NCBI GenBank assembly: GCA_963757135.1
Contig: CAVWQE010000002.1
Location: 140,175 to 204,174 of the forward strand
DNA from: Gp1-AA145 sp963757135
Lineage (GTDB): Bacteria; Acidobacteriota; Terriglobia; Terriglobales; Acidobacteriaceae
Length of the DNA: 64,000 nt
Reading direction: 5' to 3'
Made by a program: the position numbers and the translations under genes. Position 1 is the stretch's first letter; each line of letters starts with the position of its first letter. Below are positions 42,532 through 52,066 of the stretch, piece after piece. The notes beneath the pieces are model-generated. The model searched no databases. It saw only the letters and a program-made list of their open reading frames with translations, and was not told the origin of the DNA.

Positions 42532-44740
42532 AATTCAGGAGATGCTTCACCTCAAAGATCTGTGGGACGAACAGAAAGCGCTCAGCCTGGGAGGCGACCA
42601 GTTGGCGTTACTGCGCTATCGGTCTAATTTGTTAGGCGCCGATCTGCGCATCACCAACTTTGGCGGGGGAAACACCAGTTCGAAGTTTGAGATGGCAGAT
42701 CCGTTCTCGGGCGAACCTGTGAGAGTGCTGGCGGTAAAAGGCAGCGGAGGCGACATTGGATCCATCACCGAGTCAGGTTTTGCGATTCTGTATCTCGACC
42801 GACTGGAGCAGCTAAAAAAGCTTTATCGTGGCGAGAAGTTCGAAGACGAGATGGTCCGCTACTATCCGCTGTCCGCATTTGGTGAGAACCGGGGGGCGGC
42901 GTCGATCGATACAGCGTTGCACGCGTTCCTGCCCTGCGACCACGTGGACCATTTGCACCCCGACTGGGCGATTGCGCTGGCCGCCAGCGCCAACGGCGAA
43001 CTCAAGCTCCAAGAATTCAATCGGCAATTCGGCAGGAAGATCGTATGGCTTCCCTGGCAGCGGCCGGGATTTGAACTTGCTCTCATGCTGGAGCGCGCGG
43101 TAAAGGAGAATCCCGGGGCGGAGGGGCTGATTCTCGGCGGCCATGGCCTGTTCACCTGGGGCAACACGCAACGCGAGTGTTATCTCAATAGCATTCGTAC
43201 GATCGACGAGATGGGCGACTTTATCTCCGAGCATCAGAAAAAGAAGGGTTCATTATTCGGCGGGGCCGCGGTTTCAGGATCAGTGAATCGCAACGAGATT
43301 GCCGTCAGCATTCTGCCGGCACTCCGAGGTGCAGTTTCGTCGAACCGGCGCGTCATTGCGCACTTTGGGGACCACGAAGACGTCCTGGCATTTGCCAATT
43401 CAAAATGGGCGCGAGAATTGAGTGCGCTGGGAACAAGCTGCCCCGACCATTTTGTGCGGACACGAGTCTTCCCCATGTTCATCCCCTGGGACCCTGCAAA
43501 AGAAGATGCCAGCATTTTGAAGTCGCGCATTCAGGAGCAGGTTATCCATTACCGGACGGATTACAAGAAGTACTATGACGCCCACGCGGTTGCGGATTCT
43601 CCGAGGTTGCGCGACGCCAATCCATCGGTCGTGATTGTTCCCGGGCTTGGGCTATTCGGCTTTGGGAAGAGCAAGAAAGAGGCGCGGATCACGACCGAGT
43701 TCTTCATCAATGCCATTCATGTAATGGCCGGAGCTAATGCGTTGGAAGATGGGAAGGCGCCGGATCCTTTGCCGCAGGCTAAGACTGCTGACCAATCACG
43801 CGACTTTACGCAGTTCCACAATTACGTCGCTCTGCCGCGGTCAGAAGCTTTCCGCATTGAATATTGGGCGCTCGAAGAAGCCAAGCTGCAACGCATGCCT
43901 CCCGAGGCTGAGTTCAGCCGCAAGATCGTGTTGGTGATCGGCGGCGCAGGCGGCATCGGACGCGAAGTGGGTCTGTTGCTGGCGCGCAAGGGTGCGCATA
44001 TTGTCGTCGCGGATTTCGACGAACCCGGCGCGCAAAAAACCGCCGAGGAGGCTGGGGTCTTGTCATCGCGCGACCAGGGTGCCTTCACCAAGGTCAACCT
44101 GGGATCAGGTCAGAGTCTGGCCGAGGCAGTAAAGTTCACCATTGCTCAATTCGGCGGCATCGATTGCGTCGTCAACACCGCCGCCATTTATCCCGTGCCA
44201 GGACCCGACGGGGAATTGTCGGAGGCGCAGTGGGCCAACACTTTTTTGGTAAACGTCACCGGCAACTACCTGCTCGCGCGCGAAAGCGATTGGGTATTCA
44301 AAGATCAGAACCTGCCTTGTTCGCTAGTCTTAACCAGTTCCGCAAACGCCGCCGCCGCGAAGAAGGGAAGCGAAGCGTACGACACCAGCAAAGCCGCGCT
44401 GAATCATCTGATACGAGAACTCGCGATTAAGGTTGGCCCTCAAGTGCGGGTGAACGGTATTGCGCCAGCAACGGTGGTCGCGGGATCGACGATGTTTCCC
44501 CGTGATCGCGTGATCCAATCGCTTGAAAAATACAAGATCAGCTTTTCCGAAACCGAGAGCACAGAAGGCCTGCGTGGCAAGCTGGCTGACTTCTACGCCC
44601 AACGCACGCTGACCAAGCTGCCCATTCTTCCGCAAGACTGCGCAAACGCTATCGTCTGGTTATTGAGCGAGCAGAGCGCAAAGACAACTGGTCACGTTAT
44701 TCCAGTGGACGGCGGATTGCCCGAAGCATTTCTTCGCTGA
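42524..44740 (+). CDS. rhaEW: Bifunctional rhamnulose-1-phosphate aldolase/lactaldehyde dehydrogenase (RhaE-type)
   Basis: The 738-residue protein joins two domains. Residues 1-450 form a class II aldolase with the zinc ligands DHVDHLHPDW (HxH) and a later GGHGLFTWG. Residues 460-738 form an SDR with the cofactor motif GGAGGIGREVG, the NTAA motif, catalytic Ser in LTSSANAAA and YDTSKA. The aldolase makes dihydroxyacetone phosphate and L-lactaldehyde, which the SDR half can oxidise. The gene overlaps rhaB by eight bases. This fusion is known as RhaEW in Bacillus. Its product pathway is L-lactate plus DHAP. Confidence 0.92.
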   Translation: MPEIQEMLHLKDLWDEQKALSLGGDQLALLRYRSNLLGADLRITNFGGGNTSSKFEMADPFSGEPVRVLAVKGSGGDIGSITESGFAILYLDRLEQLKKLYRGEKFEDEMVRYYPLSAFGENRGAASIDTALHAFLPCDHVDHLHPDWAIALAASANGELKLQEFNRQFGRKIVWLPWQRPGFELALMLERAVKENPGAEGLILGGHGLFTWGNTQRECYLNSIRTIDEMGDFISEHQKKKGSLFGGAAVSGSVNRNEIAVSILPALRGAVSSNRRVIAHFGDHEDVLAFANSKWARELSALGTSCPDHFVRTRVFPMFIPWDPAKEDASILKSRIQEQVIHYRTDYKKYYDAHAVADSPRLRDANPSVVIVPGLGLFGFGKSKKEARITTEFFINAIHVMAGANALEDGKAPDPLPQAKTADQSRDFTQFHNYVALPRSEAFRIEYWALEEAKLQRMPPEAEFSRKIVLVIGGAGGIGREVGLLLARKGAHIVVADFDEPGAQKTAEEAGVLSSRDQGAFTKVNLGSGQSLAEAVKFTIAQFGGIDCVVNTAAIYPVPGPDGELSEAQWANTFLVNVTGNYLLARESDWVFKDQNLPCSLVLTSSANAAAAKKGSEAYDTSKAALNHLIRELAIKVGPQVRVNGIAPATVVAGSTMFPRDRVIQSLEKYKISFSETESTEGLRGKLADFYAQRTLTKLPILPQDCANAIVWLLSEQSAKTTGHVIPVDGGLPEAFLR

Positions 44741-44823
44741 GGGAAGACAATCGCGCAATGGCGCCGCTCGAAGAGATATTTCATCTGCACTAGAGGCATT
44801 TGGATTAGAGGAATGAGGCAAAC

Positions 44824-46041
44824 ATGGCGGCAAATCCCGTAGTCGGTGTTGTGTACCACTGGCTGGGAGGTCTGGCCTCGGGCAGCTTTTACGTTCCTTA
44901 TCGCGGCGTCAAGCGCTGGGCATGGGAGACGTTCTGGCTTGCCGGAGGGTTCTTCAGTTGGATCATCGCGCCTTGGATCCTCGCCTTCTTAATGACGAAA
45001 GATTTGCTGCCGGTTTTGCATGAAGCGCCGCCCACCGCCTTGTTTTGGTCCTTCTTTTTCGGATTATTGTGGGGAATAGGCGGCCTGACTTTCGGACTCA
45101 CCATGCGATATCTGGGGCTCTCACTCGGGATGGCGGTGGTTCTCGGATTGTGCGCTGCGTTTGGGACTTTGATGCCGCCGATCTTTCGCGGCGAATTCAT
45201 GACCCAGGTCGTAGGAACGACATCTGGCCGTGTCATTCTGCTCGGCATATTTGTCTGTCTAGCGGGCATTGCAGCGGCCGGATTCGCCGGCGCCTCAAAA
45301 GAGCGCGTGATGTCGATCGAGCAACAGAGAGCTGCCATCAAGGAATTCAACCTAAAAAAGGGCGTTGGTGTCGCAGTGCTGTCCGGTGTGATGAGCGCAT
45401 GCTTTGCCTATGGCCTCGCAGCAGGAGATCCGATCAAGGCCCTTACCTTGCAACACGGGACCGCCGTGCTGTGGCAGGGATTGCCGGTGCTGGTGGTCGT
45501 GTTGATTGGTGGCTTCGTTACAAATTTCGTCTGGTGTTTAGTGCTCTTGATTCGGAACAGGACTGGATATCAATACTTCACCTCGCGGATTCGGGGAAAC
45601 GAGGAGGCGGACGAAACCACAATCGAAACCGCCGTAGATGCGCCCAGCCGCGAGATGATCGAGCAATCGGATGTTTCCCAATCTGCTCAAACAGCCGTGA
45701 TGATTCAGACGCCTCCGGCAGCGAAAGAAGTGCGCGCGCCAATGCTGCGCAATTATTTGTTGTGCGCTCTCGCCGGAACGACGTGGTATTTCCAATTTTT
45801 CTTTTACACGATGGGTGAGACGCAGATGGGACGCTACAAGTTTTCCAGTTGGACCCTTCACATGGCCAGCATCATCATCTTCAGCAGTCTCTGGGGAATT
45901 GGCTTCAAGGAGTGGAAAGGCGCCGGCACGCGCGCGGCACAACTCCTTACGTTGGCACTTTTTCTTCTGGTAGGATCGACGGTCATCGTGGGATACGGCA
46001 ACTATCTGGGACTGACCCTGACGACGCCTTCGGCGCGCTAG
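44824..46041 (+). CDS. rhaT: L-rhamnose/proton symporter RhaT
   Basis: The 405-residue protein has about ten membrane helices and the RhaT signature: YHWLGGLASGSFYVPYRGVKRWAWETFWLAGGFFSWI at the start, AVLSGVMSACFAYGLAAGDPI in the middle, and FQFFFYTMGETQMGRYKFSSWTLHMASIIIFSSLWGI near the end. It imports L-rhamnose across the inner membrane. GAGGAATGAGG is just upstream of the ATG. It is 83 bases after the aldolase gene and completes the set rhaI-rhaB-rhaEW-rhaT. Confidence 0.93.
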   Translation: MAANPVVGVVYHWLGGLASGSFYVPYRGVKRWAWETFWLAGGFFSWIIAPWILAFLMTKDLLPVLHEAPPTALFWSFFFGLLWGIGGLTFGLTMRYLGLSLGMAVVLGLCAAFGTLMPPIFRGEFMTQVVGTTSGRVILLGIFVCLAGIAAAGFAGASKERVMSIEQQRAAIKEFNLKKGVGVAVLSGVMSACFAYGLAAGDPIKALTLQHGTAVLWQGLPVLVVVLIGGFVTNFVWCLVLLIRNRTGYQYFTSRIRGNEEADETTIETAVDAPSREMIEQSDVSQSAQTAVMIQTPPAAKEVRAPMLRNYLLCALAGTTWYFQFFFYTMGETQMGRYKFSSWTLHMASIIIFSSLWGIGFKEWKGAGTRAAQLLTLALFLLVGSTVIVGYGNYLGLTLTTPSAR

Positions 46042-46043
46042 TG

Positions 46044-46071
46044 CCCGACCGAAAGGTCACGGGTAGGTTTT
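46044..46071 (+). terminator. Possible terminator after rhaT
   Basis: CCCGACC, a GAAA tetraloop and GGTCACGGG form a hairpin with a 2-base bulge, followed by TAGGTTTT. The stem is imperfect, so the call is tentative. Confidence 0.4.
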
Positions 46072-46220
46072 GTCGGACGCTAGTGAGCTATCCTGTGACT
46101 CTGCCAGGTTTTTCCAAAACGGCTGCAATGGACTCTGCGAGCGCGATGTTGTCCAGTTCAGACTTTGGATTTTAAAGTAGCCATCTAAACGAGCGCTTCA
46201 TAAGCGTCGGTGCAGAGAAA

Positions 46221-46607
46221 TTACGCCAGACGCAAATCCTTGGCTTCGTGAATCTGAACTTCAAGCTCACGGATTCGCTGATGCAGCCAGCTACGTAATT
46301 CCTTTTCGGACTCTGCTGGAGTGCCGCAGCGGTAGAGTGAATCCACGGTCATGCCATTTGGCGCAAGCTCAACAAAGCGGCAAGGGATCTGTTCCTGGCG
46401 CGAATCGGGTGGGACGAACTCCATGAGCCAGCAATCTTCACATCGATCCGGCCGCGCGCGGTCGGAAGAGTTAGGGCAGCTCGGAGATTCTTCAAAGATG
46501 TAGGCCGCACGCCATGCGGCACGGGGCGAAGTCTTGTACCCGCCGCTATCCACGAACTCAAGTTCTTGTTTGAGCATTCTCAAAACTGATTCGCGATCTA
46601 TTTGCAT
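46221..46607 (-). CDS. Hypothetical protein with a Cys cluster
   Basis: The 128-residue protein has a middle segment CPNSSDRARPDRCEDCW that groups three cysteines and could bind a metal, and VPPDSRQEQIPCRFVEL after it. The C-terminus is helical (ESEKELRSWLHQRIRELEVQIHEAKDLRL). The ATG at 46607 has GAGGATT upstream. I recognise the pattern from other Acidobacteria, but no function is known. A Crp-type operator lies 169 bases upstream. Confidence 0.6.
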   Translation of the reverse strand: MQIDRESVLRMLKQELEFVDSGGYKTSPRAAWRAAYIFEESPSCPNSSDRARPDRCEDCWLMEFVPPDSRQEQIPCRFVELAPNGMTVDSLYRCGTPAESEKELRSWLHQRIRELEVQIHEAKDLRLA

Positions 46608-47032
46608 ATTCAATCCTCAAAACAATATTTTCACGTTCCAATGGCAGCAGCTTGGTTAAGATTTCTTGATCACTCAAGTATCCATACCGCTAACCTCGAA
46701 TCGCACACGGGCGGCCTGTTGGTACTTAGCATCGCAGATAGAAGCCGATGGGGAAGGGTATGCCGTCACCGCGCTATGTGACTGCGATCACATCGTGGAA
46801 TCGCCATATTCTTCATCGACTGCGATCATGGCGTATTCCTTTTGCAGGAGTCCAGTAGGATGCGTTACACAAAGGGTAGTGCGCGGACCTTGCGACCGGT
46901 ACTTATCAAGTGTTGACTGAGCGCCAATACAGTACTGAGCTGGCACATGCCCGGAAGATGCTGGGGAAGCATCCCCGAATGCGGCGAAGCGCTCATGGTG
47001 ACAGACACCTTTAGGCCGACGAATGGATAAAA
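46608..47032. other. Intergenic region holding a CRP-type operator
   Basis: This 425-bp gap has no coding frame of merit. Its only clear feature is the CRP-like palindrome at 46776-46793. The gene at 46607 is transcribed away from it. Confidence 0.6.
46776..46793. promoter_or_regulatory. CRP-like operator upstream of the Cys-cluster gene
   Basis: ATGTGA-CTGCGA-TCACAT is a perfect 6-bp-arm palindrome with the canonical TGTGA-N6-TCACA core. It lies 169 bases upstream of the 46607 start and 240 bases downstream of the Crp-type gene. Confidence 0.6.
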
Positions 47033-47749
47033 CTAAGCGTGCACCATCTTCTTCAGGGCAGATCTGTCGCGAAGGATGAGGGTCGATCCCTTTACCTGCA
47101 CAAGCTGCTTCTTCTTGAAATCAGCAAACAGCCGGCTTACAGTCTCGCGGGTCGTACCGATCATTTCGGCAATCTCTTCATGAGTCAGCGTCAACCGGAT
47201 TTGCGCCTGGCCAGTGCTCTTCTGGGTTTCCGGGGACCATGAAAGCAATAGCTTCGCGAACTTCTCTGCTGGGGAACTGGTGAGTCCCAGGGTGCGGATC
47301 TCTTCGTATGCTGTGTAATAGTTGAGGCTCAACTGCGCGGCGACCCGCACGGCGACTTCACCGTGATCGCGCAGAAAACGCAGCAACGCATCCCGGGGTA
47401 TGAAATTCGCCTGACCAGGCTCGACCATTTCGGCGGTGACTTCATAGGGATGATTGGAGATGGTTGCGTTCAGACCGAGAACGTCCCCGGCATCAGATAG
47501 TTTGGTGATCAGAGTCTTGCCTTCGCTGGAAGTGGTGGACAGCTTCACTTTGCCGGCGCACAGCACGAAGACGCCGCGCGGCTGCTGTCCCTCAATAAAC
47601 AGGACTGCCGATTTCGGGTAAACGGCAGTGGACTTGATTTCGTTTAACTTCTGCAAAGCCTCAATCGGCAAATTGCAGAAAAGATGCTCCTCGCGTACGG
47701 GGCAGGCCAGGCAGTTATCGAGGATGTTGAGGCCGTAAGGTGCGCGCAT
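47033..47749 (-). CDS. Crp/Fnr-family transcriptional regulator
   Basis: The 238-residue protein has a cyclic-nucleotide-binding-like domain (about residues 25-140, AVLFIEGQQPRGVFVLCAGKVKLST) and a C-terminal winged helix with LTHEEIAEMIGTTRETVSRLFADF. The recognition helix RETVSR has the residues that CRP uses (Arg, Glu, Arg) to read TGTGA. The N-terminus has three cysteines, C-x2-C-x8-C (NCLACPVREEHLFCN), near an Fnr-like cluster, so oxygen or redox sensing is possible. The ATG at 47749 gives the standard N-terminus. A matching operator is 37 bases upstream, suggesting autoregulation. Confidence 0.9.
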   Translation of the reverse strand: MRAPYGLNILDNCLACPVREEHLFCNLPIEALQKLNEIKSTAVYPKSAVLFIEGQQPRGVFVLCAGKVKLSTTSSEGKTLITKLSDAGDVLGLNATISNHPYEVTAEMVEPGQANFIPRDALLRFLRDHGEVAVRVAAQLSLNYYTAYEEIRTLGLTSSPAEKFAKLLLSWSPETQKSTGQAQIRLTLTHEEIAEMIGTTRETVSRLFADFKKKQLVQVKGSTLILRDRSALKKMVHA

Positions 47750-47785
47750 ATACCCCACCGCTAGAGCAGATTGTAGCACCCGTAT

Positions 47786-47801
47786 TGTGATTGCAATCAC
47801 G
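47786..47801. promoter_or_regulatory. CRP-like operator upstream of the Crp/Fnr gene and osmC-like gene
   Basis: The 14-bp perfect palindrome GTGATTGCAATCAC (47787-47800) lies within TGTGA-N6-TCACG, 37 bases upstream of the Crp-type gene and 228 bases upstream of the divergent osmC-like gene. Confidence 0.65.
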
Positions 47802-48029
47802 TGAACGCGTGACCGCCCTCATCGTCATAGGCCATATATGCAGCCAGAATAACCTCGAGAACAAAGGTATCCGCCCTGGAGGCTAACTGCGATTGAGATT
47901 CAGGAACCAGAGATTCGAGGGGAGTAAGAGCTACAGCGCCGCCTATACCTCACCGGCGAGCAGCCGTCCGGCCCGGCCGTTCGTGGCGATTCGAGGCCGT
48001 CGTTCGAAACTCGCAATAGGAGATTGACT

Positions 48030-48500
48030 ATGGAAGGCGAACACAAATATCGAGTAATTGCCTGGTGGAGTGCAGGAAAAGCGGGTTTAGCAAAATCGGA
48101 CTCGGCGCCCAATGCGATTCATTTCACTGCTCCGGCGCAATTCGGCGGCTGCGAAGGCCGCTGGAGCCCGGAAGATTTACTGCTTGCAGCGGTTGCAGGT
48201 TGCTACACTACGACGTTTAGAGCCGTGGCTGAGTATTCCAAATTTGAGTATAACGATCTGGAAGTGGAGACTCAGGGCGTCATCCGAAAAGTTGACTCGG
48301 GATACCAGTTCGACAGTATTGTGATTCGTCCCACGGTCACGATCGCCAGCGAGGGCGATCAGCCCCGGGCCCGGTTATTAATGGAGAAGGCGAAACGCCT
48401 GTGTCTGGTTTCGAGGGCGGTGTCAGTTCCGCAAGTATGTGAGCCGCAAGTGCGAGTGACAACACGAAAAGAGCTAGGAGAGGCTTTGCCGGTAGGGTAA
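48030..48500 (+). CDS. OsmC-family peroxiredoxin-like protein
   Basis: The 156-residue protein has the OsmC/Ohr pattern: RWSPEDLLLAAVAGCYTTTFRAVAEY with the first redox Cys and KAKRLCLVSRAVSV with the second. These Cys reduce organic hydroperoxides. It begins MEGEHKYRVIAWWSAGKAGLAKS. The ATG at 48030 has AGGAG about seven bases upstream. It diverges from the Crp-type gene across a 280-bp gap that holds a CRP-type operator. Confidence 0.88.
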   Translation: MEGEHKYRVIAWWSAGKAGLAKSDSAPNAIHFTAPAQFGGCEGRWSPEDLLLAAVAGCYTTTFRAVAEYSKFEYNDLEVETQGVIRKVDSGYQFDSIVIRPTVTIASEGDQPRARLLMEKAKRLCLVSRAVSVPQVCEPQVRVTTRKELGEALPVG

Positions 48501-48662
48501 TGCCAAAGGCTGTTTCCGGAGTGATTGGACAGTATAGCGACCGGTTCAAGATCAAACTGAAGTACTTTTAGGTGGCAATAGTTATGTGGCGCCTGGGTGC
48601 TGAGATCACAGCCGCTGCCTCGTAGCGTCGGAGTTTCCGGCCATCCGTCCAGAAGGTCCAGG

Positions 48663-51600
48663 TCAAAAATAGAACTTGAGCGCGAACTGTATGTTGCGTT
48701 CGCCTTGTGAGCTGTTGATCAAACCGAGAAAAGGGCTAAGACCGATGTTGGGCGAATTCAAAATTGTAGTGTTGGTAACGTTGAAAAATTCCGCTCGAAA
48801 TTCCAGCCTTTTCGATTCGCTCAAAGGGAATTCCTTCTGAAGGCTTAAGTTGGCGGTGCGTAGACCGGGGTCGCGGACTGTGCCCACGCCACAAGTTCCA
48901 AAAGTGCCCGGAGCGGGCGGCGCATACGACGCGGGATCGAACCATTGAAATCCACCGTATTGGCCGGTGAAAGGATCGGGAGCAGGTTTTCGTCCAAACA
49001 CGTGAGGTGGTGCGACGCAGTTGGCTCGCGACCCTCGGGAATTGGTGCCGGAAGCGTCATCGGCAAAGATCGTGAGGGGAAAACCGCCATGGAACTCGAC
49101 GATAGCGCCCAGTTGCCAATCGCCGATCGCCGCATTGACCAAAGGGGTCAGGTTTCTACCCCATCTCTTGTTGCGACCGACGGGAAGTTCATAGACCGCG
49201 TAGCTGGTGAGCACATGCGCAACGTCGTAATAGCAGGGCCCCCACTCGGCGCGCGGATCGTAAAGGTTCTGCCAGTAAGGCGAGGCCGGCGACGCTTGTC
49301 CGCCGGCGCCAAAATAACCGACGGAATCCGTCATGCACTTGGAGTAGGTGTACGCGACTTGTCCCTGGAAGCCGCTGCTGAAGCGTTTCTGCAAGGTTGC
49401 CTGTAATGCGTCGTAGCGCATGCTGCCGATGGAAGCGGTCCCGGAGATCTGCGACAGCTCAGATTGCAGAGCGGGATTTCCGGACAGGAAAGGACTCGGC
49501 GTAATCGATCCGTCCGAATGCAATTGTTTCTGAAGGTATGGCATGGCTACCATCAGGTGAGTGCCGTGCTGGCCCACATAACCCACTTGCAGCGTTGTCG
49601 AATGCCCGAACTGGTGCTCTACCGAAAGATTCCATTGCTGCGAAATAGCAGGTCGTATGTTCGCATCCCAAAGGCGAATGATCGCGTTGTGAAAAGGATC
49701 AGTCGGCGGCAGCAACCCTTGTCCGGTTGTCGTGGCCGGCAGATTGCTGGTGAAATAGTCGGTCTCAGATTCTGGACTTGAAAATGGAGGATTCAGCGGG
49801 AGCCGGAGATTGTTGCCTGTACCCTCGAGGTACGAAGAGATCCCGTAAGCTGCGCGCAAAACGGATTTTCGGTCAAGGAATGCCGGGGTCCAGGCCAATC
49901 CGATCCGCGGCTGAAAATTCATGACCCCGTTATATGAGTTGTAGAGCGCGCGGCAATTGCTGTAGATGCAAGGCTGTCCGGCGAATTGGATTTGTCCGGT
50001 GAAGGGCGCAAAGTTAACCTGGCGGTTCTGCACTTCTACCCATGGAGTATGTTTTTCGAAACGCAATCCCAGATTCAGTGTGAGCGTGTCAGTCGCATGC
50101 CAGTCGTCCTCGAAGTAGGCTCCGAAAACATTGGCGCGCTGGCCCCAACGTCCAGTGCTGTTGATTCCTCGGCCAAAGGAGTCAGGCAGCCCTAAAAAGA
50201 AATCGGCTTCCCCCGCACCCGTTCCACCGCCCGATACCGCCAGTTGCTGCGGACCGGCGGTAAAGCGACCGCTGAAGGTCATGAAGCCGGTTCGGCCGCT
50301 GCTGCCTGCTTCATAGGTATTGACACGTTGCCGCCAATACTGAAAACCGGCATGGAACAGGTGGCGCCGATGGGTGATGACGACATCATCCTTGTACTGA
50401 AACACGGTGTCGGCAAAAAGCCCGGCCGTGCCAATATTTTGACTGCCGAAATAACCGACTGCGCCGCCATAGATGTAGAGAGCTAAAAGGCCAGGACCAC
50501 GATCGTTGGCGTTGGCGATGCCGAGTTTCTCGCCGATGTTTCCGAGACCAATGTCGCCCCCACCCCGTGCGACACGCACATAATTCGCGCCTATGCTTGC
50601 CTCATTCAGCACGTTCGGACTGAAGTTGTGGGTCCAGTTGATCACCCCATTTTCAAAGCGAGCCTGGCTGAAGCTATCAAAAAGTAGTCGAAAGGAGTTA
50701 AAGACAGGGTTGTCCTGCGAGCCCTCCGATACCCGGAGGTATAGCCGGTCGTTCGGAGACATCTTATAGTCGATCCTCGCATCTCCTTGATCGATATTGT
50801 TGTAACTTCGAGTGGTGTTGACGAAGTTGTTTAACAAACTCCCATTCAGCGGTTGCGGGTAGAGGCCCGAGGAAAATAAGTTCGCCGCCACTGGGTCGAT
50901 CATGCTCAAAGGAATCAGATTGTTCTGGAAAGGCGTCCGCTTGCCGTTAGCATCGATCTGGAACGGGTTGTACAACTGAATGCCGTACTCGGTCAGCAAC
51001 TGAGAGAAGTCCCCTTGCCGTTCCGCCGCCGTGAAAATCGTATAAGGACTACTCGTAGAGGGGTGGTCGAAACGCTGTCCCTGATAATCGACGAACACGA
51101 AAAGCTTATTTTTCAGGATGGGCCCGCCAAAGGTGGCGCCAAACATGTTCCAGCGCAGCGCGGGCCTCGGCAGCCCCTGAAAATTGTTCGCCCAGTTGTT
51201 GGCGTTCAAGACATCGTTGCGAAAGAACTCAAAGATGTCGCCGTGGTATTGGTTGGTGCCGGACTTGATCGATGCACTGATAACGCCGCCCTGGAAGTTT
51301 CCGAACTCGGCGGAAGCGTTCTGTGTGATCAGGCTGAATTCCTGAATCGCGTCCACACTCGGACTAAAGCCGACCAGATTGTCCGATACCTGGTTGTTAT
51401 CCATGCCATCGAGCATAAAATTGTTCGCCTGCTCGCGGTTTCCGTTGATGTAGGGCCTTCCGGCGTCCCATGGACTATCGCCGTTGGTCAACGTCTGAGG
51501 GTCGGGATGCACGCTGCCGGGCGCGAGCAGGGCTAACTGCACGTAGTTGCGCGAGAGTAGCGGGAGATCAACATTGGTGTGTGAATCGAGAACGGTGTTG

Positions 51601-52016
51601 AGCTGCGTTGTGTCGGTGTGCAGCAGGGGAGGCGCCGACGTGACCTCGACCGTCTCGCTAGCCGGTCCCAACTGCAGCCGAAAATCGACGCGCGCCGTCT
51701 GATTGAGGACCAGTGTAATCCCACGGTAAATCGCGGTTTGAAAGCCCGGCGCGCCGACTTTCAGCTCATACGTTCCGACAGGGATACGTGGAATGTGAAA
51801 GACGCCAACACTGTTTGTCTGCACCGTGTAGGCGGTTTCTCGTTCCGTGTCTTTCGCAGTAATGTTCGCGCCGACGACGCTGGCTCCAGTGGGATCGACA
51901 ACGCTGCCGGTGATATCCGCGGTTACTTCCTGGCCCCAAGCCTGGGAAAAAAGACCAAGCAAGGTGAGCACTAACAGAAGAGGACAAGCTTTCCGCATCA
52001 AATGGCGTTCCGGCAT
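48663..52016 (-). CDS. TonB-dependent receptor with carboxypeptidase-regulatory-like domain (Oar-like)
   Basis: The 1117-residue protein has a signal peptide (CPLLLVLTLLGLFSQAWG), an N-terminal CarboxypepD_reg-like domain (residues 28-115: VTADITGSVVDPTGASVVGANITAKDTERETAYTVQTNSVGVFHIPRIPVGTYELKV), a plug region with PYINGNREQANNFMLDGMDNNQVSD and SAEFGNFQGGVISASIKSGTNQYHG, then a long beta-barrel ending RNIQFALKFYF. The C-terminal aromatic residue is the outer-membrane barrel signal. Ligand is unknown. GGGAGG lies six bases before the ATG. It follows the winged-helix/TolB gene by 50 bases on the same strand. Confidence 0.92.
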   Translation of the reverse strand: MPERHLMRKACPLLLVLTLLGLFSQAWGQEVTADITGSVVDPTGASVVGANITAKDTERETAYTVQTNSVGVFHIPRIPVGTYELKVGAPGFQTAIYRGITLVLNQTARVDFRLQLGPASETVEVTSAPPLLHTDTTQLNTVLDSHTNVDLPLLSRNYVQLALLAPGSVHPDPQTLTNGDSPWDAGRPYINGNREQANNFMLDGMDNNQVSDNLVGFSPSVDAIQEFSLITQNASAEFGNFQGGVISASIKSGTNQYHGDIFEFFRNDVLNANNWANNFQGLPRPALRWNMFGATFGGPILKNKLFVFVDYQGQRFDHPSTSSPYTIFTAAERQGDFSQLLTEYGIQLYNPFQIDANGKRTPFQNNLIPLSMIDPVAANLFSSGLYPQPLNGSLLNNFVNTTRSYNNIDQGDARIDYKMSPNDRLYLRVSEGSQDNPVFNSFRLLFDSFSQARFENGVINWTHNFSPNVLNEASIGANYVRVARGGGDIGLGNIGEKLGIANANDRGPGLLALYIYGGAVGYFGSQNIGTAGLFADTVFQYKDDVVITHRRHLFHAGFQYWRQRVNTYEAGSSGRTGFMTFSGRFTAGPQQLAVSGGGTGAGEADFFLGLPDSFGRGINSTGRWGQRANVFGAYFEDDWHATDTLTLNLGLRFEKHTPWVEVQNRQVNFAPFTGQIQFAGQPCIYSNCRALYNSYNGVMNFQPRIGLAWTPAFLDRKSVLRAAYGISSYLEGTGNNLRLPLNPPFSSPESETDYFTSNLPATTTGQGLLPPTDPFHNAIIRLWDANIRPAISQQWNLSVEHQFGHSTTLQVGYVGQHGTHLMVAMPYLQKQLHSDGSITPSPFLSGNPALQSELSQISGTASIGSMRYDALQATLQKRFSSGFQGQVAYTYSKCMTDSVGYFGAGGQASPASPYWQNLYDPRAEWGPCYYDVAHVLTSYAVYELPVGRNKRWGRNLTPLVNAAIGDWQLGAIVEFHGGFPLTIFADDASGTNSRGSRANCVAPPHVFGRKPAPDPFTGQYGGFQWFDPASYAPPAPGTFGTCGVGTVRDPGLRTANLSLQKEFPLSESKRLEFRAEFFNVTNTTILNSPNIGLSPFLGLINSSQGERNIQFALKFYF

Positions 52017-52066
52017 AGCAAACCTCCCAATACTCGTTGCCTTACGCCCACGTCCTGAAGCGAGCA

